From NCBI GenBank assembly GCA_030609775.1, contig JAUWTD010000008.1, positions 1-34,460 of the forward strand: DNA of 34,460 bases, given 5' to 3'. This document shows positions 27,837 through 34,460 of the stretch, piece by piece. The position numbers and the translations under genes are program-made. Source of the stretch: Candidatus Altarchaeota archaeon (GTDB lineage Archaea; Altiarchaeota; Altiarchaeia; IMC4; QMZM01). Within the stretch, counting starts at the first letter, position 1, and each line of letters begins with the position of its first letter. Under the pieces are notes generated by a model. The model did not search any database and was not told where the DNA came from. It saw only the letters and a list, made by a program, of their open reading frames with translations.

Positions 27837-28370
27837 ATGATTGATTCTCAACCAATGAAGGTTAAAATAATTCGCAGCAGCAGACGGAAGAAGACAATAA
27901 GCGCCAAGGAAGTCGGGGAGATGATCTATTTGTATCTTCCAACGGGTTTGTCGCGTGAACAAGAATCCGGATACGTTCAGTGGGCAAAGAAAAAGACTGA
28001 AGTCCGCCAGAGGAAAGATATGCTCAAAGCCCAGAACGCCGACCAGGAATTAAGTAAACTGGCGGATAAATTCAATAAAAAATATTTTAAGGGAGAATTA
28101 ACCTGGGAGAAGATATGCTACTCTACTCAGCAGAATTCTCGCATGTTTGGAGTCTGCAATATTTCCCAAAAAAAGATCCGGATCTCGGATCGATTGATAA
28201 CGATGCCGAAATTTGTTCACGATTATGTTGTTATACACGAGCTTGCGCACTTAAAGATGCTAAAACACAACAAAGAGTTCTGGGAACTTGTGAACCAGTA
28301 CCCTAAAGCAGAACGGGCAAGAGGATACCTGATGGCAGTTGGAATGGGTAACGGATACGACTTGGATTAA
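27837..28370 (+). CDS. YgjP/DUF45-like M48-type metallopeptidase
   Basis: VIHELAHLKMLKHNKEFWELV zinc-binding HExxH motif and KIIRSSRRKKTISAKEV...VYLPTGLS-type N-terminus. Confidence 0.85.
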   Translation: MIDSQPMKVKIIRSSRRKKTISAKEVGEMIYLYLPTGLSREQESGYVQWAKKKTEVRQRKDMLKAQNADQELSKLADKFNKKYFKGELTWEKICYSTQQNSRMFGVCNISQKKIRISDRLITMPKFVHDYVVIHELAHLKMLKHNKEFWELVNQYPKAERARGYLMAVGMGNGYDLD

Positions 28371-28430
28371 ACTTCGAAGAAATAAGGACTTAATCTAATA
28401 TATTTAATGTAAATGTAGGTACTTTTGTAG

Positions 28431-29165
28431 ATGAAATTTAGTTTCGATAAGATAAAGGAGGAGAAACTTGCACAGATCCGGAAGATAAAGGAGAAACGCA
28501 GCCTGATCTCTGCGATAGAAAAAGCCGCGGAGAAGGGATTAAATCCGGTGATATCTGAGGTGAAAAGAAAAAGCCCGAGCCGGGGAGAGATTAAGGATGC
28601 TGATCCGGTGAAAACAGCAGAACAGATGGAGAAGGGTGGCGCGTGCGCGATATCTGTTCTGACAGATAAATACTTTAACGGAAGCTTATATGACCTAAAG
28701 AAGGTGAAGGAGGCTGTTGCGATTCCTGTTCTTCGAAAGGATTTCATTGTTGATGAATTCCAGATACATCAAAGCTATGGCTACGGGGCGGACGCAGTCT
28801 TATTGATTGTTTTCCTGTTAGGTGAGAAAACCAGGGAGTTTGTGAAAAAAACCCATGAACTGGGGATGGAGGCGTTAGTTGAGGTCCACTCCGAAGAGGA
28901 GTTACGTATTGCGTTAGATTCGGGTGCCCGGTTGATTGGAATAAATAACAGGGATCTAGGCACCTTAAAAATAGATTTAGGCACTACAGAATATCTTGCA
29001 AATAAAATCCCGGAGGACTGGATAACTGTCAGCGAAAGCGGAGTTGACAACAGAGAAGACCTGGCACGGATACGGAGAGCCGGAGCCGACGCAGCCTTGA
29101 TCGGGACAAGCATAATGGAATCAGAGGACATCGAAAAAAAAGTCAGAGAGTTTACTGGAAAATGA
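28431..29165 (+). CDS. trpC: Indole-3-glycerol phosphate synthase
   Basis: VISEVKRKSPSRGEI...SVLTDKYFNGSLYDLKKVKEAVAIPVLRKDFIVDEFQI...GINNRDLGTLKIDL. Confidence 0.95.
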   Translation: MKFSFDKIKEEKLAQIRKIKEKRSLISAIEKAAEKGLNPVISEVKRKSPSRGEIKDADPVKTAEQMEKGGACAISVLTDKYFNGSLYDLKKVKEAVAIPVLRKDFIVDEFQIHQSYGYGADAVLLIVFLLGEKTREFVKKTHELGMEALVEVHSEEELRIALDSGARLIGINNRDLGTLKIDLGTTEYLANKIPEDWITVSESGVDNREDLARIRRAGADAALIGTSIMESEDIEKKVREFTGK

Positions 29166-29821
29166 TTAAGGCAAAGATCTGCGGCATAACAAACAAAGAG
29201 GATGCATTGATGGCATCAGAAGCCGGAGCTGACGTGGTCGGCGTAATAAATGTTAAAGAATCAAAACGATTCATTGATTTAGAGGCCGCCAAAGAGATAT
29301 TTGATGTTTTACCTGTTTTTGTTTCAAGGGTTGTTGTCGCAACACCTGCGAGCATAGAAGAGGCTCTCAACATAGAAAAAACCGGGGCCGAATATATACA
29401 ACTGCATGGAAACGAATCACTTGATTTTGTCAGAGAACTAAAAGAAAAAACCCGGTTGAGGCTAATAAAAAAGATCCCAGTAGATACAGATTGCATAAAA
29501 AATTCAAGAAAATACGCTGAGATAGTTGATGCTATCTTACTGGATACATCAGTTAAGGGATTAATAGGGGGCACTGGCATAGTCCATGACTGGAATATAA
29601 GCCGGGAGGTTACAGAATCCCTAAACAAACCCGTGATCTTGGCAGGCGGACTGAATCCAGGGAATGTGAAAAATGCAATAGATTCTGTGAAACCCTATGC
29701 AGTGGATGTGTCAAGCGGCGTTGAATCCAAGCCAAGGAAAAAGGATAAAAAGAAGGTTGAACAATTTATAATAAATGTAAGACAAAATACAGGAGAAAAA
29801 AAAGAAGATGACCTTACCTGA
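29162..29821 (+). CDS. trpF: Phosphoribosylanthranilate isomerase
   Basis: [29 protein letters not shown]...YIQLHGNES...GGTGIVHDW...[10 protein letters not shown]...VDVSSGVE. Confidence 0.95.
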   Translation: MIKAKICGITNKEDALMASEAGADVVGVINVKESKRFIDLEAAKEIFDVLPVFVSRVVVATPASIEEALNIEKTGAEYIQLHGNESLDFVRELKEKTRLRLIKKIPVDTDCIKNSRKYAEIVDAILLDTSVKGLIGGTGIVHDWNISREVTESLNKPVILAGGLNPGNVKNAIDSVKPYAVDVSSGVESKPRKKDKKKVEQFIINVRQNTGEKKEDDLT

Positions 29822-30995
29822 CAAACTCGGTAGATTTGATGGATACGGCGGAAGATTCGCGCCCGAGGTGCTGATGCCTGCTCTTGAAGAGCTTGAAGCA
29901 GCCTTCGATAAATACCGCAGAGACGAAGAATTCCGACAAGAACTATCCTACTATCAAACAGAATTCGCCGGAAGACCCACTCCCCTATACTATGCCCGGA
30001 ACCTAACAGAACAGATAGGCGGGGCAAAAATATATTTGAAAAGAGAAGACTTGGTTCACGGCGGAGCCCACAAACTAAATAATACTCTAGGACAGGTGTT
30101 ACTTGCCAAAAAGATGGGGAAAAAGCGGATAATTGCCGAAACCGGTGCAGGACAACACGGGGTCGCAACCGCAATAGCTGCAGCAGCCCTCGGGATAAAA
30201 TGCGAGGTCTATATGGGAACAGAAGACATAGAACGCCAGAGCCTGAATGTTTTCCGGATGAAGCTGATGGATGCAAAGGTAATCCCTGTAGAATCCGGCT
30301 CATGCACCCTAAAAGATGCGGTGAATGAGGCAATGAGGGACTGGCTAACAAACATCAAGTCAACCTACTACCTGATAGGCAGCATAGTTGGACCCCACCC
30401 TTATCCTATGATAGTGCGGGAATTCCAGCGCATAATCGGAATAGAGACAAAAAAACAGATCAATGAAAAAGAAGACAGATTACCTGATTCAATCGTTGCC
30501 TGCGTTGGCGGAGGAAGCAACGCTATAGGGATATTTTATGAATTCCTGGAAGATGACGTAGAATTGATCGGGGTGGAGGCAGGAGGCAAAGGAATAAAAA
30601 CCGGCAAACACGGGGCAACACTATGCGCCGGAACAGATGGGGTATTACATGGAGCCTGCTCAAAGCTACTGCAGGACAAAGACGGCCAGATAACCGTTTC
30701 ATACTCAATTGCTGCAGGCCTAGACTATCCGGGAGTCGGACCAGAGCTAAGCTACCTAATGAAGAAAAACCGGATCACGGCAACCTCTGTAACAGATGAT
30801 GAAGCCCTTGAAGCCTTTAAACTTCTAAGCCGGGTAGAGGGAATCGTACCTGCGCTAGAGTCGGCGCATGCAATATATCACACAATAAAGATTGCCAAAC
30901 AAATGAAAAAAGACCAAATCATTGTCATGAATCTTTCAGGGAGAGGAGACAAAGATGTATTCACAATTGCTGATGCGTTAGGGGAGAAAATATGA
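29808..30995 (+). CDS. trpB: Tryptophan synthase beta chain
   Basis: [14 protein letters not shown]-type start, [22 protein letters not shown]-lysine motif, [22 protein letters not shown]. Confidence 0.96.
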   Translation: MTLPDKLGRFDGYGGRFAPEVLMPALEELEAAFDKYRRDEEFRQELSYYQTEFAGRPTPLYYARNLTEQIGGAKIYLKREDLVHGGAHKLNNTLGQVLLAKKMGKKRIIAETGAGQHGVATAIAAAALGIKCEVYMGTEDIERQSLNVFRMKLMDAKVIPVESGSCTLKDAVNEAMRDWLTNIKSTYYLIGSIVGPHPYPMIVREFQRIIGIETKKQINEKEDRLPDSIVACVGGGSNAIGIFYEFLEDDVELIGVEAGGKGIKTGKHGATLCAGTDGVLHGACSKLLQDKDGQITVSYSIAAGLDYPGVGPELSYLMKKNRITATSVTDDEALEAFKLLSRVEGIVPALESAHAIYHTIKIAKQMKKDQIIVMNLSGRGDKDVFTIADALGEKI

Positions 30996-31795
30996 AAATT
31001 ATCCGAATAAAAGAAAAATTCAAGGAACTAAAAAAAAGACGGGAATGCGCCTTAATAGGTTTCGTAACCGCCGGGGATCCGACACCTGATGATACCGTGG
31101 ATATTGTGAATTCCATGATCCGAGGCGGCGCAGATTTAATTGAATTAGGGTTACCGTTCTCTGATCCTATAGCTGACGGCGTAGTCATCCAAAAAGCAAG
31201 TGAAAGAAGCCTGAATGCGGGAATGAACCCTGACTTGTTTTTTGAATTAGCAAAAAAAATAGAGAAAGTACCCAAGGTCTGTTTGACATACTACAACATA
31301 GTCCTCCAGAGAGGATTAGACAAGTTCGCCCGAGATTGCACAGAATCCGGAATAGATGGCTTAATTGTTCCCGATCTACCTGTCGAGGAAGCCACTCCTC
31401 TGCTTTTGGCATGCAACAAACACGATATTAATCTAATCTTTCTTGTAGCCCAAACAACAACAGAGGAAAGACTACAAAAAATACTGGAGGTTTCAAGAGG
31501 ATTCCTCTACGTAGTTTCTCTTTTAGGTGTCACAGGCGCAAGAAAAGAATTATCCGGGACAATAAACCCGCTGATCAGAAAAGTTAAGCAGGCATCTGAC
31601 AAAATACCCTTAGCGGTTGGCTTCGGCATATCGAATCCAAAACAGGTTAAGGAAGTATGTGACGCAGGAGCAGACGGGGTCATAGTTGGAAGCGCATTTG
31701 TTAAGATAATCGAGGAAAACGCCGGCAACAAAGAACAAATGCTCCAGACCCTAGAGGAATTCACACGAAGATTAAAACAAGTAACCAAACCCTAA
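30992..31795 (+). CDS. trpA: Tryptophan synthase alpha chain
   Basis: [17 protein letters not shown]...[26 protein letters not shown]...[11 protein letters not shown]...[11 protein letters not shown]. Confidence 0.95.
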   Translation: MKIIRIKEKFKELKKRRECALIGFVTAGDPTPDDTVDIVNSMIRGGADLIELGLPFSDPIADGVVIQKASERSLNAGMNPDLFFELAKKIEKVPKVCLTYYNIVLQRGLDKFARDCTESGIDGLIVPDLPVEEATPLLLACNKHDINLIFLVAQTTTEERLQKILEVSRGFLYVVSLLGVTGARKELSGTINPLIRKVKQASDKIPLAVGFGISNPKQVKEVCDAGADGVIVGSAFVKIIEENAGNKEQMLQTLEEFTRRLKQVTKP

Positions 31796-31798
31796 ATC

Positions 31799-32515
31799 AT
31801 GAATGTGCTCTTTTTAGGAACCGGGGAAGCCTTCGGTGAACGGGCGAACACAAGTGTCCTGATAGATGATAAGCTTCTAGTGGATTGTGGTTTAACCACT
31901 CTGCAGCAGCTGATGAGGGCCGAATCAGATTTAAACAAGATCAAAGCCATATATGTCACCCATTTTCACGCAGACCACTGCTTTAGCCTGCCTTCTTTTC
32001 TGGTAGCGTGCAAAGAAGAATCCAGAAAAAACACCTTAAATTTATTTGCTTCTGCCGGTGCAGAAGAATACATACATACCCTGCTGGATTTGGCTTATAA
32101 AAAAACCGTTGATGACCTGGGGTTCAAGATAAATTTCCATGAAGCAAAAGAAAAAACAGTTTTTGAAGAATATATTCTATCCTTTGCGCCGATGAAGCAT
32201 TCTATTCCCTGCATGGCAGTCTCCATAGAAAAAGACAACAAAAAAATAACCTACACCGGAGACGGAGAGTTCACCTCTGAGGCTACGTTGCTTGCCAAAG
32301 ACTCTGATCTATTGATAGCAGAAGCCTACAAAGAAGACATTCGAGGGCATTCGTCAATAATTAAAGCAGCGAAGATGGCAAAGAAAACAGATTCAAAGAA
32401 ACTGGCCTTAGTTCACATATACAGAAAAGAAAATGTCGGAGAGAAGATAATGGAAGCAAAAAAGATATTTTTTGATATATTCATACCAGAGGATTTAAGT
32501 GCTGTGACTGTATAG
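31799..32515 (+). CDS. Metallo-beta-lactamase-fold hydrolase, RNase Z-like
   Basis: MNVLFLGTGEAFGE...AIYVTHFHADHCFSLPSFL (HxHxDH) and C-terminal acidic/His residues. Confidence 0.8.
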   Translation: MNVLFLGTGEAFGERANTSVLIDDKLLVDCGLTTLQQLMRAESDLNKIKAIYVTHFHADHCFSLPSFLVACKEESRKNTLNLFASAGAEEYIHTLLDLAYKKTVDDLGFKINFHEAKEKTVFEEYILSFAPMKHSIPCMAVSIEKDNKKITYTGDGEFTSEATLLAKDSDLLIAEAYKEDIRGHSSIIKAAKMAKKTDSKKLALVHIYRKENVGEKIMEAKKIFFDIFIPEDLSAVTV

Positions 32516-32518
32516 CGT

Positions 32519-33289
32519 TTAACCTTTTTCGAAGAGTTTGTCAATTATTCCATGACCTTTTTTCTCTTTCTTTTGTTTATGCATGCCCTCTAACACATCC
32601 CCGATACGTTCCACTGCTCTTAGAAACTCTACCGGTATTGCATAAACGCTGGTGTTTGAGTTATCTGAAGACAAATCATTTATGGTGTGCAGTGTCCTTA
32701 GATGCAGGGCCCCTGGTTTACTGTATAGTGTTTTTGCAGCCTTTGCTATGTTATCTGCTGCAATCAATTCTCCTTCTGAGTTTATTATAACTGCTCTTTT
32801 CTCTCTTTCGGCTTCAGCCTGCTTTGCCATCACCCTCTTCATGTCTTCGGGAAGCTCAATATCCTGCAACTCTATCATGGTGACACTGATACCCCATGCA
32901 TCAGTTGCCTTATCAACGATTCTCCTGAGTTTTTCAGCAATCTGCTGCCTATCCGAGAGTAATTCATCAAGGGTTGCTTCACCTGTCACATTCCTGAGCG
33001 CTGCCTGACCATATTTTGTGGTCGCGTAGGCGAAATTAGATATCTTTAATATAGCCTTGGCAGGATCCGTAACCTTAAAGTAGATTACTGCATTTATGTT
33101 AACTGGAACATTATCCCGGGTCATAACCTCTTGTTTGGGTATGTCCACGGTTTTTACCCGGGTATCTACCTTGATTAGTGAATGATAAATTGGCATCTGG
33201 AAATGAAGGCCTGGCTCCCATATCCCTGAAAATTTCCCGAGACTGAATAAGACCCCTCGCTCATACTGGTTAATTATCCTTGGCACCAT
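32519..33289 (-). CDS. SPFH/stomatin-like protein lacking the N-terminal TM segment
   Basis: MVPRIINQYERGVLFSLGKFSGIWEPGLHFQMPIYHSLIKVDTRVKTVDIPKQEVMTRDNVPVNINAVIYFKV. Confidence 0.88.
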   Translation of the reverse strand: MVPRIINQYERGVLFSLGKFSGIWEPGLHFQMPIYHSLIKVDTRVKTVDIPKQEVMTRDNVPVNINAVIYFKVTDPAKAILKISNFAYATTKYGQAALRNVTGEATLDELLSDRQQIAEKLRRIVDKATDAWGISVTMIELQDIELPEDMKRVMAKQAEAEREKRAVIINSEGELIAADNIAKAAKTLYSKPGALHLRTLHTINDLSSDNSNTSVYAIPVEFLRAVERIGDVLEGMHKQKKEKKGHGIIDKLFEKG

Positions 33290-33291
33290 TT

Positions 33292-34083
33292 TTAGTCTAC
33301 ATCCTCCAATGCCCTTAAGATCTCTAAGGGGACAAAGAAATGAACCGTGTTCGTTTGATCAGATGACATATCATTTAATGAATGAAGGCTTCTGAGATGC
33401 AGTGCGCCCGGGATTTTATGCAACTTCTCTGCAGCATCCGCCAGATTCTTTGAGGCTGCAACCTCTCCTTCAGCCTTCAGGATTGTGGCCCGCTTCTCTC
33501 TTTCGGCTTCGGCCTGCTTTGCCATCGTCCTTTTCAGGTTACCTGGAAGCTCCACGTCCATTAACTCTATCATATCAATCTCGATACCCCAACCATCAGT
33601 TGCCTCACCAACTATTTTTTTGAGTTTTTCTGCTAGGTTCTTCCTATCCGAGAGGAGTTCATCAAGGGTTGCTTCACCACACACATTCCTCAGAGACGTT
33701 TGACCATATTTTGAGACCGCATATCTGTAGTCCTCAACCTCCAAAAAAGCCTTTTCCGGATTTTTAACCTTGAAATACACGACAGCATTTATGTTAGCAG
33801 GTACATTATCCTTGGTCATAATCTCTTGTTTCGGAACATCCAAGGTCAAGGTCCGAAGATCCATCTTTATCAACTGATGATAAAACGGTATAACCAGATT
33901 AAGCCCAGGTCCACGAACCTCAGAATATTTTCCAAACGCGAGAAGCACACCCCGCTCATACTCTTTTATGATTCTTACAAACATAGAGGATACTATTATC
34001 AAAAGAGGCAAACCAACGAAAATTAAAGGAATTAACAAAGCAAACAAACCAAATATTGCACTAAACAGACCCATAAGATTCAC
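33292..34083 (-). CDS. SPFH/stomatin-like protein with N-terminal TM segment
   Basis: Hydrophobic N-terminus, then VRIIKEYERGVLLAFGKYSEVRGPGLNLVIPFYHQLIKMDLRTLTLDVPKQEIMTKDNVPANINAVVYFKV; ATG at 34074 after an aggtga SD-like sequence is the likelier start. Confidence 0.88.
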   Translation of the reverse strand: MNLMGLFSAIFGLFALLIPLIFVGLPLLIIVSSMFVRIIKEYERGVLLAFGKYSEVRGPGLNLVIPFYHQLIKMDLRTLTLDVPKQEIMTKDNVPANINAVVYFKVKNPEKAFLEVEDYRYAVSKYGQTSLRNVCGEATLDELLSDRKNLAEKLKKIVGEATDGWGIEIDMIELMDVELPGNLKRTMAKQAEAEREKRATILKAEGEVAASKNLADAAEKLHKIPGALHLRSLHSLNDMSSDQTNTVHFFVPLEILRALEDVD

Positions 34084-34095
34084 CTTTTAATAGTA

Positions 34096-34147
34096 TACGG
34101 TGCAGTGTATATAAACCTTGTTACGGTGCAGTGTATATAAATCTTAT
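34096..34147 (-). promoter_or_regulatory. Tandem 26-bp repeat carrying two TATA-box-like elements upstream of the SPFH genes
   Basis: tacggtgcagtgtatataaaccttgt / tacggtgcagtgtatataaatcttat; minus-strand TTTATATA in each copy. Confidence 0.6.
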
Positions 34148-34200
34148 AGTGTCTTATAATTTTTCAATTTCTATTATATTTATTATACAAAAATAAGATG

Positions 34201-34460
34201 CCAACCATATCAGAGAAGATTCTTGCCCAGAACTCCCAAAGAAGGGCAGTGGATGCCGGAGAGATAGTGGAAGCCGATGTAGACTATGTCATGGTTAACG
34301 ATGTCACGGGTTTACCTGCATTCGAAGTCTTTGAAGAATTCAATACCCAACCCAAAAAGGAAAAGATCATCCTGATTCCAGACCATTATGTGCCTAACAA
34401 AGATGTCGCGTCTGCTGAACAGGCTAACGCGATGCGCAGGTTCGCTGAAAAACATGGTAT
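34201..34460 (+). CDS. leuC: 3-isopropylmalate dehydratase / homoaconitase large subunit, N-terminal part (runs off window)
   Basis: Open frame from ATG 34201: MPTISEKILAQNSQRRAVDAGEIVEADVDYVMVNDVTGLPAFEVFEEF...IILIPDHYVPNKDVASAEQANAMRRFAEKHG. Confidence 0.82.

Noticed and set aside
29695-30351. Minus-strand 218-aa ORF over trpF/trpB
   Set aside because: Covers the highly conserved trpB coding region; Arg/Leu/Ser-rich shadow ORF

Overview
The window reads as a compact archaeal chromosome segment. Markers include archaeal-type UMP kinase, bifunctional Fae-Hps, a COG2150-like HTH/ACT protein, a HemK2-like methyltransferase and archaeal PheT-type domains. I found no rRNA, tRNA, CRISPR array or recognisable transposase. 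The left part holds membrane proteins (DUF2085, DUF4870, TrkH, a CPA2 antiporter, two paralogous glycine-rich proteins), a PheT-like gene that stops after the B3/B4 region, and a 1137-aa tandem AAA+ protein with a C-terminal DUF835-like domain. The middle holds housekeeping genes: PfkB kinase, pyrH, ilvE, purM, a PHI-like SIS protein, tatD, scpB, an FG-GAP surface protein, hemK2, fae-hps and pgk. The right part is a complete trp locus (trpE-ridA-[cassette]-trpG-trpD-[ygjP]-trpC-trpF-trpB-trpA), then an MBL-fold hydrolase, two tandem SPFH genes and the start of a leuC-like gene. The most interesting candidate system is a translationally coupled three-gene cassette embedded between trpE-ridA and trpG. 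It encodes an AbiEi-like wHTH fused to a nucleotidyltransferase, a small charged protein, and a TPR/transmembrane protein, and it is preceded by repeated palindromes that look like autoregulatory operators. Second in interest is the AAA-AAA-DUF835 protein, which has non-canonical pore loops and a locally homogenised 102-bp internal repeat. All family names come from reading motifs by eye; no database search was run.
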